NCBI GenBank assembly: GCA_945877035.1 | Contig: CAMCQH010000011.1 | Coordinates: forward strand, 1-51,466 | DNA length: 51,466 nucleotides | Direction: 5' to 3' | Origin: an uncultured Clostridium sp. | GTDB lineage: Bacteria > Bacillota > Clostridia > TANB77 > CAG-508 | Part shown: one piece after another, positions 7,183 to 15,695 of the stretch | Layout: each line of letters opens with the position of its first letter | Position numbering within the stretch: position 1 is the first letter of the stretch | Translations under genes and position numbers: made by a program | The notes under the pieces: generated by a model | The model's input: the letters and a program-made list of their open reading frames with translations, nothing else | Database searches by the model: none | Told to the model about the DNA's origin: nothing

Positions 7183-8536
7183 TTATAATAATGATGCCAT
7201 ATATATTGGTAAATATACTATACCATTTTCTTCTTTTAAATCGCCTGTATGAAGAACATATGGAATATATAATTGTTCTTTATATTTTGCAATAAATTTA
7301 TTAATTGATGACAATGTATAATTTTTACCTGATTTGACCTCTATTGGAGAGATATTGTGTCTATTACTAATTTTTGATTTTGCAATTAAGAAATCTATTT
7401 CCATCCTATCAAAAGGGTCTTTTCTTGAAGGATTTGAATAAAAATATAATTTGTGTCCAGATGCAACTAACATTTGTGCTACCATATTTTCCATTAACAT
7501 TCCTTCATTAAATTCTAATTTATCAAATAATATTTTTTTATAAATTTCTTCTGACATTATTCCGTTTTCATCAAAAGAATGAGAAATCAACAAACCAGTA
7601 TCTGCCATATAGCATTTTAAAGTCATAAAATCTGTATTTAATTTTAATCCAATGCTTGGTTCTGTTGAATTATAGCAAGGGTTTATTATCATTGCATCTT
7701 TTAACCAGAACATTGCATCTTCATAATCTCTAAATCTTGCTTCTTTACTGATAGAAGATAATCTAAACTTTTTCTCATGCTTTTGTAGTTGTGCTGGTAT
7801 TTCATCAAATATGCTTTCAACCTTTAAACTATATCCTTCTGCATGTTTTCCTATATCTTGTCTATAGAGGTTCAAAATATTTCTTTTAATCTGGTCGACT
7901 TTATTAAAATCTTTTGTATTTACATATTCTTGTACTGCTTGTGGCATTCCGACCTACGATCATATATTGTCTAAAATAATCCATAACTTTTCTATGCATT
8001 GCTTGACCTAATGGCTTTTTTTCTTCAAAAGATTTTTTTATTAAATCCATAAGTGTATCATTATCTAATGCCCATAAAAATTCTTCAAAATCCATTGGAT
8101 GCATTTCTAAATGTTGTTCTTCAGAAGGAATTAATATATCTTTAACATTCTTTTTTATAGACATTAAAGAGCCTGTTTCTATGTAGTCATATCTTCCATC
8201 TTCAACTAGATATTTTATGGCAGACCTAGCTTTTGGATATAATTGAACTTCATCAAATATTATTAAACTTTCACGTTCATATAAAGTTACATTAAAATAG
8301 TTTGATAAATATAAAAACAAGTTATCCATATCATTTAGATAATGCTCAAATAAATCTTTTACATCATTTGAAACTTTGTTAAAATCTATTACTATAAAGC
8401 TTTTATAGTTTTCTTCTGCAAATTTTTCTACTATATAACTTTTTCCAACACGCCTTGCTCCATCAATTAGAATAGCTGTTTTTCCATTACTATTTTGTTT
8501 CCATTCAAGTAATTTATCATATATTTTTCTTTTCAT
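7183..8536 (-). CDS. AAA ATPase of the AAA_14/DUF4143 family, read through a +1 shift at a CGG codon
   Basis: The two halves lie in different frames and together make one full-length protein of about 450 residues. The first half (from ATG 8536) has Walker A DGARRVGKS, a Walker B at LIIFDEVQL and a sensor motif ETGSL. It runs to YMIVG followed by CGG (7949-7951). Skipping the C reads GGA ATG CCA and gives YMIVGGMPQAVQEY, the conserved family junction. The second half then carries the DUF4143 region and a PD-(D/E)XK-like end (EIDFLIA...PIEVKSGK). These ATPases are widespread and of unclear function. Without the shift the protein ends 12 residues past the CGG. I annotate it as one gene because the same CGG pattern occurs in six other places. 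Confidence 0.85.
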
Positions 8537-8591
8537 AACATATCACCTCTAATAATTTTTTACAGAAATTAATGTTTTTATTACTTGCTTT

Positions 8592-8675
8592 CACGAAAAC
8601 GAGAATTTTATTTATATTAATTTACACGAAAACAAGATTTTTATACTTTAATTTTACCACGAAAACAAGATTTTT
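8592..8675 (-). promoter_or_regulatory. Three 33-bp-spaced operator repeats upstream of the AAA/DUF4143 gene
   Basis: CACGAAAACRAGAWTTTT occurs three times, beginning at 8592, 8625 and 8658, exactly 33 bp apart (about three helical turns). Read toward the ATPase gene, TTGTTTTCGTG is the conserved part. The copy furthest upstream forms a -35-like TTGTTT 17 bp before TATAAA. The regular phasing suggests binding of a regulator on one face of DNA. The ATG at 8536 with AGGTGAT lies 55 bp downstream. Confidence 0.65.
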
Positions 8676-8741
8676 GCAATATTTTATATATTACAAAAAT
8701 ATTACAATAATTTTACAATTATGTATCATTAGTAAAAATTA

Positions 8742-8770
8742 TTGAACAGAAATAAAGATTATGGTATATT
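8742..8770 (+). promoter_or_regulatory. Promoter of the pilin-like adhesin gene
   Basis: TTGAAC (8742-8747) and TATATT (8765-8770) are 17 bp apart, about 50 bp upstream of the ATG at 8821. Confidence 0.55.
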
Positions 8771-8820
8771 AAAAATAGAGGTTGTTCTTGGTAGAAAATA
8801 AAAACGAAAGAGGGAAGAAA

Positions 8821-9894
8821 ATGTATAAAAATTTAAGAAAAAATAAGGGAATTACGCTAGTTGCTTTGGTTATAACGATCATAATTTTATTGATATTGGC
8901 AGGAGTGGCTATAAATTCAATAATAGGAGAAAAAAATATAATAGAAAGAGCTGAAGAATCAAAACAGATACAAAAAAAAGCAGAAATAATTGAACAAATA
9001 AAATTAAGAATTATGGAAGAAGAAACAAAAAAAATACTTGGAGAAAATACTAAAAATATAAAACAACTTTTAGAAGAATTTGGAATTGTCAATATAGATA
9101 AAAATGGAAAAATAGAAAGCATAACTATAGAAGAAGAAAATATAAAAATAAGATATGACGAAATAGAAAATAAAAATATATTAGATACACCTGCAATATA
9201 TACAATAACATATAATGCAAATGGAGGAGAGCAAGCACCTGAAAGTCAAATAAAAATTGAAGGAGAACAATTGATATTAAGTAATATAGAACCAGTAAGA
9301 GAAGGATATATTTTTAAGGGTTGGAGTATAAATCCTGAAGCTACAGAAGGTGAATATAATAAAGAAAGCATTTATACAGAAGATAATAATTTAAATTTAT
9401 ATGCTGTATGGAGAGTGGAAAAAATATATTTATATAATTCAGGAAATACGTGTTCTGAAATAACTGGAGGATGGACATATGTTGGTCATACAGCTAGCAA
9501 TATAACATTTGCTTCAACCTATATGAAATTTGGACATTTTTCAACAAGCAATTATAATAGCTGTAGTGGAACGTTATCAACTAATAATAAAATAGATTTA
9601 TCCGAATATTCAAATTTAAATCTTGTTTGGGCTGGAGAAGGACATGGTAATGGATATGGAAGTGTAGGGCTAGGAGCAGGAGTAAGTACGACTTTTTATG
9701 CAAATACAAATTATGCTGAAAAAGGAAATAAAATATGGACCTTATTAGATCAAAGAACCACCATAAATAAAACTGAAAGTAAATTTGATATTTCGAGTTA
9801 TACAGGAGAAAATTATGTATATTTTAGTAATTGGGGAGGATACTATAACACAGAAGGTGCAACTATGACAATTTATAGTATTTGGCTAGATTAG
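8821..9894 (+). CDS. Pilin-like surface protein with an InlB-type repeat
   Basis: This 357-residue protein begins with a type IV prepilin-like leader: a short basic segment MYKNLRKNKG followed by ITLVALVITIIILLILAGVA. It has the glycine cleavage site but alanine where classical pilins have Glu5. A charged helical region follows (about 35-130). Next comes a Listeria-Bacteroides/InlB B-type repeat (about 137-205; YNANGG, GYIFKGWS, LYAVW). The C-terminal region is rich in Gly, Asn, Thr and Tyr and looks like an adhesin. I chose ATG 8821 over an upstream in-frame ATG because of the preceding GAGGGAAG and because the leader then has its usual length. It is a likely substrate of the prepilin peptidase at 47494-48247. 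Its ligand is unknown. Confidence 0.75.
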   Translation: MYKNLRKNKGITLVALVITIIILLILAGVAINSIIGEKNIIERAEESKQIQKKAEIIEQIKLRIMEEETKKILGENTKNIKQLLEEFGIVNIDKNGKIESITIEEENIKIRYDEIENKNILDTPAIYTITYNANGGEQAPESQIKIEGEQLILSNIEPVREGYIFKGWSINPEATEGEYNKESIYTEDNNLNLYAVWRVEKIYLYNSGNTCSEITGGWTYVGHTASNITFASTYMKFGHFSTSNYNSCSGTLSTNNKIDLSEYSNLNLVWAGEGHGNGYGSVGLGAGVSTTFYANTNYAEKGNKIWTLLDQRTTINKTESKFDISSYTGENYVYFSNWGGYYNTEGATMTIYSIWLD

Positions 9895-9987
9895 AATTTT
9901 AGTAATGTAGAAAAATAATGAAAAAATTAATTTATTATGGCATTGGTTTTCATACAGTGCTACTTGATATCTAGAATTGATTATATG

Positions 9988-10028
9988 ATCTAGTGTGTAA
10001 ATTATAAAAAATACACACTAGATTTTTT
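9988..10028 (+). terminator. Terminator after the pilin-like gene
   Basis: ATCTAGTGTGTA pairs perfectly with TACACACTAGAT over 12 bp and is followed by a T run. The rest of the gap between 9895 and 10179 is AT-rich and shows nothing else that I can support beyond a -10-like TATAAT at 10106. Confidence 0.85.
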
Positions 10029-10179
10029 GTGCATTAATGCAATGAAAAATATCATTTTGCCTACAAATATTTTTAACAAAAAAATATTATAAAAGCAAAA
10101 TTGGGTATAATAAAAATACTAGACAAAAGTCACAAAATGTGATAACATAAACAAGAAAAAAAGAGAAAGGGTGACCTAA

Positions 10180-11754
10180 ATGAAAGACACATTTTATATA
10201 ACAACACCAATATACTATCCAAGTGGAAGATACCATATAGGAACAGCGTACACAACAGTACTAGCAGACACAATAAAAAGATATCAAAAATTAAAAGGAA
10301 AAGAAGTGTTCATGCTAACAGGAGCAGATGAACATGGACAAAAAATAGAAACAAAAGCCAAAGAGGCAAATAAAACACCACAAGAATATGTAGATGAGAT
10401 GGCAGCAATGGCAAAAGAATTATGGGCAAAAATGGATATACAATATGATGATTTCATCAGAACAACAGATGAAAGACACGAAAAAGTAGTTCAAAAAATA
10501 TTTGATAAATTCATGGAACAAGGAGACATCTATAAAGGAGAATATGAAGGGCTATACTGTGTACCATGCGAAACATTTTTCACAGAAACACAACTAGTTG
10601 ATGGAAAATGTCCGGACTGCGGAAGAGAAGTAGTACCAATGAAAGAAGAAGCATATTTCTTCAATATGAAAAAATATGCAGATAGACTTTTAAAATACTA
10701 TGATGAACATCCAGACTTTATCAAACCAGAATACAGAAAACAAGAAATGATAAATAACTTCATCAAACCAGGACTAGAAGATTTATGTGTAACAAGAACA
10801 TCATTTGACTGGGGAATAAAAGTATTAAAAGATCCAAAACATGTAGTATATGTATGGTTAGACGCATTAACAAACTACATTACAGCACTTGGTTATATGT
10901 CAGAAGATGAAACATTATTTAGCAAATTCTGGCCAGCAGATGTTCATGTTGTTGGAAAAGATATAGCAAGATTCCATTTAATATATTGGCCAATATTCTT
11001 GATGGCATTAGATTTACCATTACCAAAAACAATATTTGTTCATAACTGGATAATGATGAAAGATGGAAAAATGAGTAAATCAAAAGGAAATGTAATTTAT
11101 CCAGAAACGTTAATTGAAAGATATGGACTAGATGCAACTAAATATTTCTTATTAAGAGAAGTTCCAATGTCACAAGATGGGCTATTCTCACCAGAAGAAT
11201 TTGTACAAAGATATAATTTTGATTTATGTAATGATTTAAGCAACTTGTTAAATAGAACAGTATCAATGGTTAACAAATATTTTGATGGACAAGTACCAGA
11301 ATATAATGGAACACCAAATGAAGTAGATGAAGAAATTGAAAAAATATGTGTAGAGCAAATAGAAAAATTCGAAAAGTTATTTGAAGATTTCGAAATTGCA
11401 AATTCAATTCAAGAAATATGGAATTTAATATCTAGAACAAATAAATATATAGATGAAACAATGCCATGGCAATTAGCAAAAGAAGAAGATACAGAAAAAC
11501 TTAAATCATCAATGTATCATTTAATAGAAAACCTAAGAAAAATAGCAATATTGATAAAACCATTTATGGATGAAACAGCTGAAAATATATTAAGACAAAT
11601 AGGCGTACAAGAAGAGAACTTAAAGACATGGGAAAGCTTAAAACAATATGATAAATTAAAAGACCTAAAAGTAATTGAAAAAGGTGAGCCTATATTTATG
11701 AGATTAAATGCAGAAGAAGAAATTGAATATATAAAACAAGTAATGAAGAAATAG
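10180..11754 (+). CDS. metG: Methionyl-tRNA synthetase
   Basis: Class I aminoacyl-tRNA synthetase, 524 residues. The HIGH signature appears as YHIG (about 21-24), the KMSKS loop as KMSKSKGNV (about 296-304), and the connective peptide has a four-cysteine knuckle (CVPC...CPDC). The C-terminal tRNA-binding (EMAP/Trbp111-like) domain of longer bacterial MetRS is absent, so this is the short form. A GGGTGA precedes the ATG. A polysaccharide deacetylase follows 20 bp downstream, probably in the same transcript. Confidence 0.96.
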   Translation: MKDTFYITTPIYYPSGRYHIGTAYTTVLADTIKRYQKLKGKEVFMLTGADEHGQKIETKAKEANKTPQEYVDEMAAMAKELWAKMDIQYDDFIRTTDERHEKVVQKIFDKFMEQGDIYKGEYEGLYCVPCETFFTETQLVDGKCPDCGREVVPMKEEAYFFNMKKYADRLLKYYDEHPDFIKPEYRKQEMINNFIKPGLEDLCVTRTSFDWGIKVLKDPKHVVYVWLDALTNYITALGYMSEDETLFSKFWPADVHVVGKDIARFHLIYWPIFLMALDLPLPKTIFVHNWIMMKDGKMSKSKGNVIYPETLIERYGLDATKYFLLREVPMSQDGLFSPEEFVQRYNFDLCNDLSNLLNRTVSMVNKYFDGQVPEYNGTPNEVDEEIEKICVEQIEKFEKLFEDFEIANSIQEIWNLISRTNKYIDETMPWQLAKEEDTEKLKSSMYHLIENLRKIAILIKPFMDETAENILRQIGVQEENLKTWESLKQYDKLKDLKVIEKGEPIFMRLNAEEEIEYIKQVMKK

Positions 11755-11774
11755 TTATAAAAAGAGGATGTTTT

Positions 11775-12698
11775 ATGGGACTTTTTTGGGGTAAAGATCA
11801 ATATGATGGTTATAATATTTATAGCATGAAAAAATATGTAGATAAAAAAAGAATAATTTTTAATATAATAGTAAGTGTTGTAACTATTATAACTTTAATG
11901 TTAGTAATTTATTATATTGTTGATACATCAGTAAGAGTAAAGAAAGCTAAACAATATGCATTGCAAATTATAGAAATGCAAAAACAGCAAGAAGAAGTGG
12001 AAAAACAAAAAGAAGCTGAAAGGCAAGCTAAAATTCCTAAATTAACAGATGTAGGAAAAGAAAAATTAAAAAATATATATCATAGTGAAACAAAAAGAGC
12101 CTTTTTAACATTTGATGATGGACCATCACAAAATACAATTGATATATTAAATATATTAAAAGATAACAACATAAAAGCCACATTTTTTGTATTAGGAAGT
12201 CAAGTAGAAGTATTTCCAGAAACAACAAACAGAATATATAACGAAGGGCATTTTATAGCAAACCATGGATATTCACATAGATATTCAAATATTTATCAAT
12301 CACCAGAACAGGTATTAAATGAATATAATCAATGTAATCAAATTGTAGCAAATACAATAAATGTCCCTGAATATAATTCACATTTGTTTAGATTTCCAGG
12401 AGGTTTTAATGGTGGAAAATATGCACAAATAAAAAGAGACACTGTACCATTACTTGAACAAAATAATATTTTATATGTAGACTGGAATTCGTTAACAGGT
12501 GATTCGGAAAAAGTTAATCCAACAGAAGAATATTTGATGAATAATTTACAAAAGACTACAGAAGGAAAAAATAGTTTAGTAATATTAATGCATGATTCTC
12601 CAACAAAAAGAATTACTGTGGATTTTTTGCCTAAAGTTATTGAATATTTAACACAGCAGGGATATGAATTTGATAATTTTTATAGTATTATAAAGTGA
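11775..12698 (+). CDS. Membrane-anchored polysaccharide deacetylase
   Basis: The 307-residue protein has one N-terminal membrane segment (about 26-48), a short charged coiled coil (about 55-85) and a NodB domain. NodB motifs are visible: TFDDGPS (general base and metal aspartates), HGYSHRYS (metal histidines), RFPGG, DWNS and LMHDS. Such enzymes remove acetyl groups from N-acetylglucosamine or N-acetylmuramic acid in peptidoglycan or other wall glycans, at the outer face of the membrane. AGAGGA precedes the ATG at suitable spacing. The exact substrate cannot be read from the sequence. Confidence 0.9.
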   Translation: MGLFWGKDQYDGYNIYSMKKYVDKKRIIFNIIVSVVTIITLMLVIYYIVDTSVRVKKAKQYALQIIEMQKQQEEVEKQKEAERQAKIPKLTDVGKEKLKNIYHSETKRAFLTFDDGPSQNTIDILNILKDNNIKATFFVLGSQVEVFPETTNRIYNEGHFIANHGYSHRYSNIYQSPEQVLNEYNQCNQIVANTINVPEYNSHLFRFPGGFNGGKYAQIKRDTVPLLEQNNILYVDWNSLTGDSEKVNPTEEYLMNNLQKTTEGKNSLVILMHDSPTKRITVDFLPKVIEYLTQQGYEFDNFYSIIK

Positions 12699-12703
12699 GG
12701 ACA

Positions 12704-12805
12704 GAGGTTGGAGGTTAGAAGTTGGAGGTTAGATATAAAACATCTATTTCACCAACTTCCATTTCACTAACATCCAATTCACCAACCTCCATTTCACTAA
12801 CCTCT
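12704..12805 (+). repeat. Heptamer/15-mer fold-back repeat upstream of the coiled-coil gene (copy 1)
   Basis: Tandem 7-bp units of type GAGGTTR run into tandem 15-bp units of type TTCACYAACCTCCAT, which are complementary to the first set. The array lies between the deacetylase stop and the AAAGGAG of the next gene. Similar arrays precede fruA (27580-27716), the M24 peptidase (48247-48345) and efp (49421-49606), always with the G-rich arm first relative to the gene. Confidence 0.75.
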
Positions 12806-12829
12806 AAATAAAGAAAGGAGATTTTTAAA

Positions 12830-15160
12830 TTGCCTAGAAGAAAAAAAGAAGTAGTAGAAGGAATATCAGATAAACTTGAATATTTAGGATTAGATTTAGA
12901 TAAAATACCAGAAAAGTTTAAAAAATTTGAACCATTGGAATATAGAGTTCCAAGGTTTTATGATGAAAAGCAGTATAGACAATATAGGTACATAGATATA
13001 AAAGATATACAAATATTATTATCACCAACTAATAGGCTAGAAGATTTAAGTGAAAAGTATAAAAAAGCAAGACCTTTATGTGAATATTTAGATAATAAAA
13101 ATGAGGATAATATATTAAAATATACTACTTTTTTAAATATGCTAAAAAATATGGATATTGCTGAAATAGAGGAAATAGAGAAAGAACAGGCAAATTTAAA
13201 TAAAAATATCCCATTCAAAGTTAAGTTTCATGGAAATTATTTATGGCAAATATATTATTCAGAAAATACAGATAAATATTTTATGATAGTTCCAACTGAA
13301 GATACAGATTATTCAACATTTTTCTATTTATTAAAGAAACAAATAGAAAATAAAAAGACTGGAAAGATTTTTGTTCCAGTAAGTGGAGTTAGATATTCAA
13401 GTAAGCTTTTGAAAAAAAATGAATTTGAAGATCTTGAAAATTACTTATGGCTATTTACAAAAGACTGGCCATTAATATATGAGGTATATGACAAAAAAGA
13501 TAATTTATCAATTCAGATTATAGGTGAAACAAATGTATATGAAAAGGTAAAAACTTTTTATAAAGTACAATTAAATTCAGCAGAAGAAGCAAGCGAATTC
13601 TATAAATTGATAAAAGCATTGTTTATATTACAAACAGAACTTCCAAATTTTTATAATTTTGAAACAAATATAGATAAAAATGGCAGTTTAGAATTCTATT
13701 TAGATGGGCAGAAAATTGAATATAAACATATGGTAGAATTTATAAGAGAACAATATAAAATAGGGTTAAAAAGAAGAAAAGAATTAAAAGGTAAAATTCG
13801 TTTATATAATAAAAAATTAAAACAATTACAAGAATTAGTAGCAACACAAGAAATAGAATATTTGGCAAAAGAAAAACAAATATCAACATTTCTAGAATGT
13901 AAAAAATCATTTTTTGGAAAATTTAAATATTATTTTAAATATAGTAAAAAGAACAACAAAAAAATGATACAACAAGATGATGAGCAAGATATAGAAATTG
14001 AGGAAAAACCACAAGAAATAAAACCAGAAGAAAAGAAAGAAAAAAAGAAAATTCCAATTAAAAAGATTTATACATTAGAAGAATTAATAACTAGATATAA
14101 AGAATTAGAAGAGTTAGAAACAAGAATGAAAAATCTTTTAATGGATGTGAACGCATTAAAATTAAAAACAAAAAATATGGCTAAAAAAATTGAGAATGCA
14201 ACTAAATATATTGAAGAGATAGATAGCCACAAAAAGAGCATATTTGAATTTTGGAAATATAGCAATAAAGATGAAATGGCAGTTTTACCAGAAGGAGAAC
14301 AAGAAGAAGTAAATGTAATTAAAAAAATAGAAAAGACATTTAACTACGAAGAAGACATAGAAGAATTTGGTAAAAAGTTAGATAAAATTCAAAGAAATAG
14401 TTTAAGCAAAGAAGATACAGATAGTGTATATATAGCAACAACAGATTTAATAGATATAATAAATAAAGTTAAGAATAATAATTTTTCACCAGATGAGCTA
14501 GAGAAAAATCTAAGAAATCTAAAAAATGAAGCTAAAGAATTAAAAGCATTAAATGAAGAAGAATATGATATTTTTGGAAATATTATAGAAGATACTACAA
14601 AAGTAAGAAAAATAAATAATAAGAGACATAGGGAATTGCCAAAAGATAAATTTAATATTTTAGAGGTTAATAAAAATACAAAAACAATTGGCTATAAATT
14701 AGCTTTACAATTAGTAATACAGAATATAACAAAGGCATTAGAGAAAGGAATTATTCCTGAGAGCTTGCCTGTATATAAAGCAATAAATGATGGTGAGTTA
14801 GACAATAGAGAAATAAATGTGTTTAATATAAATCCTGAAAATGAAATGAAAGAATCAATTAAAGCTGATGGAAATAGTATTAATTTGTATAAAATTAATT
14901 TAAAAGAGGGTACAAAAGGTATTGGTTTTACAAATATAATTTTCTATGATAATCAGAATAAAACATTGCCTGTTGGAATGGATTTATCAACAAAGATGAT
15001 TGTGGATACAGCTAAATTGCATTTTAATTTGGTAAATAAAAAATTGTTTAATGTTGTTGATTTTGAGGATACAGATAATGATTTTTCTAAGTTTGTTATT
15101 AAAGATGTTAATGTGTTTGAGTATGAAATTGTTGATTTTGAGGACCTTGAGGAAGAATAA
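12830..15160 (+). CDS. Large coiled-coil protein of unknown function
   Basis: I do not recognise this 776-residue protein. It has no signal peptide or membrane segment. The N-terminal 300 residues look globular, with alternating beta and helix (for example KFHGNYLWQIYYS). Two long coiled-coil stretches (about 305-350 and 415-475) flank a Glu/Lys-rich linker (about 385-410). The C-terminal 200 residues are again globular. It starts with TTG 10 bases after AAAGGAG; no better start is near. Nothing shows a catalytic motif. The scaffold-like arrangement suggests a structural or cytoskeletal role, which is a guess. A fold-back element abuts its stop codon. Confidence 0.6.
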   Translation: MPRRKKEVVEGISDKLEYLGLDLDKIPEKFKKFEPLEYRVPRFYDEKQYRQYRYIDIKDIQILLSPTNRLEDLSEKYKKARPLCEYLDNKNEDNILKYTTFLNMLKNMDIAEIEEIEKEQANLNKNIPFKVKFHGNYLWQIYYSENTDKYFMIVPTEDTDYSTFFYLLKKQIENKKTGKIFVPVSGVRYSSKLLKKNEFEDLENYLWLFTKDWPLIYEVYDKKDNLSIQIIGETNVYEKVKTFYKVQLNSAEEASEFYKLIKALFILQTELPNFYNFETNIDKNGSLEFYLDGQKIEYKHMVEFIREQYKIGLKRRKELKGKIRLYNKKLKQLQELVATQEIEYLAKEKQISTFLECKKSFFGKFKYYFKYSKKNNKKMIQQDDEQDIEIEEKPQEIKPEEKKEKKKIPIKKIYTLEELITRYKELEELETRMKNLLMDVNALKLKTKNMAKKIENATKYIEEIDSHKKSIFEFWKYSNKDEMAVLPEGEQEEVNVIKKIEKTFNYEEDIEEFGKKLDKIQRNSLSKEDTDSVYIATTDLIDIINKVKNNNFSPDELEKNLRNLKNEAKELKALNEEEYDIFGNIIEDTTKVRKINNKRHRELPKDKFNILEVNKNTKTIGYKLALQLVIQNITKALEKGIIPESLPVYKAINDGELDNREINVFNINPENEMKESIKADGNSINLYKINLKEGTKGIGFTNIIFYDNQNKTLPVGMDLSTKMIVDTAKLHFNLVNKKLFNVVDFEDTDNDFSKFVIKDVNVFEYEIVDFEDLEEE

Positions 15161-15369
15161 AAATTTTGAAGCTATTCATAGATTAAATTTCTATAAGTTC
15201 TGCAATGGGTAATAATTTTTAAATAAACTCAAACCTTCCCAATAATGCTGTAACAACACTAGCGTGTTTAACAGCATTTATTGGTCTCCACGAACTTTTC
15301 GTTTAATTTTAAAATTATTACCCTGCACGGACATAGAACATTAATATCTATGAATAGTTACAAAATTTT
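15160..15369 (-). repeat. Fold-back element with conserved structured core (copy 2)
   Basis: The minus strand carries the same core as 1133-1274, including GCAGGGTAATA, TCGTGG, CGCTAG and ATTACCC. The outer arms differ from copy 1 but still pair: AAAATTTTG...CTATTCATAGAT with ATCTATGAATAG...CAAAATTTT. In the central hairpin the two copies show compensatory changes: ATGC/GCAT against ACAC/GTGT, and ACTGT/ACAGT against GCTGT/ACAGC. This supports selection on an RNA or DNA fold. It starts at the stop codon of the coiled-coil gene and may double as its terminator. Confidence 0.75.
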
Positions 15370-15381
15370 GTATATTTATAC

Positions 15382-15410
15382 TAGACTTTTTTTTATAAAT
15401 GTGTTAATAT
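15382..15410 (+). promoter_or_regulatory. Promoter of the interrupted tRNA-Leu gene
   Basis: TAGACT (15382-15387) and TAATAT (15405-15410) are 17 bp apart, 17 bases before the tRNA 5' end. After insertion of the element this promoter reads through the broken half gene toward the element's own tRNA-Leu at 15606. Confidence 0.5.
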
Positions 15411-15427
15411 AGTTAAGTAATTGATAT

Positions 15428-15468
15428 GCCGATGTGGCGGAATTGGTAGACGCACACGACTCAAAATC
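15428..15468 (+). pseudogene. 5' half of a tRNA-Leu(CAA) gene interrupted by the mobile element
   Basis: GCCGATG acceptor strand, D arm and the 5' anticodon strand CACGA with loop CTCAAAA are present, then homology stops. The missing half lies at 26512-26564. Joined at the shared 11 bp, the two give a complete tRNA with anticodon stem CACGA/TCGTG, anticodon CAA and a normal T arm. As it stands no mature tRNA can form from this piece. Confidence 0.9.
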
Positions 15469-15553
15469 TAAATGGATTTTTTTCGTGTTGAAACTTATAA
15501 ATATTGAAAATAGTAATGTTTAGATATTTGCTAGAGTTGAAAAATGCTCAAAC

Positions 15554-15572
15554 ATCTAACAAATATCTAACA
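15554..15572 (+). promoter_or_regulatory. Left arm-type integrase sites (two ATCTAACA repeats)
   Basis: ATCTAACA occurs at 15554-15561 and 15565-15572, about 90 bp inside attL. Three further copies in the same orientation lie about 150-180 bp inside attR. Paired clusters of short repeats at both ends are typical arm-type binding sites of tyrosine integrases. Confidence 0.65.
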
Positions 15573-15605
15573 TAATTGTAAAACCGCCCCAATTTAATAA
15601 AACAT

Positions 15606-15691
15606 GTCGATGTGGCGGAATAGGCAGACGCACAGGTCTCAAAAACCTGCGGATAACATCCATGTGGGTTCGATTCCCACCATCGACACCA
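15606..15691 (+). tRNA. tRNA-Leu(CAA) carried by the mobile element
   Basis: Complete tRNA with acceptor stem GTCGATG/CATCGAC, D arm, anticodon stem CAGGT/ACCTG with loop CTCAAAA (anticodon CAA), a variable arm and an encoded CCA. It lies inside the element, between attL and the integrase gene whose stop codon is 5 bases away. It has the same anticodon as the host gene the element destroys, so it most likely replaces it. Confidence 0.93.
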
Positions 15692-15695
15692 TAAT

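Noticed and set aside
8592-8675. CRISPR array from three regularly spaced repeats
   Set aside because: Repeat is only 18 bp, spacers are about 15 bp and AT-rich, and no cas genes are present; the operator reading fits better.
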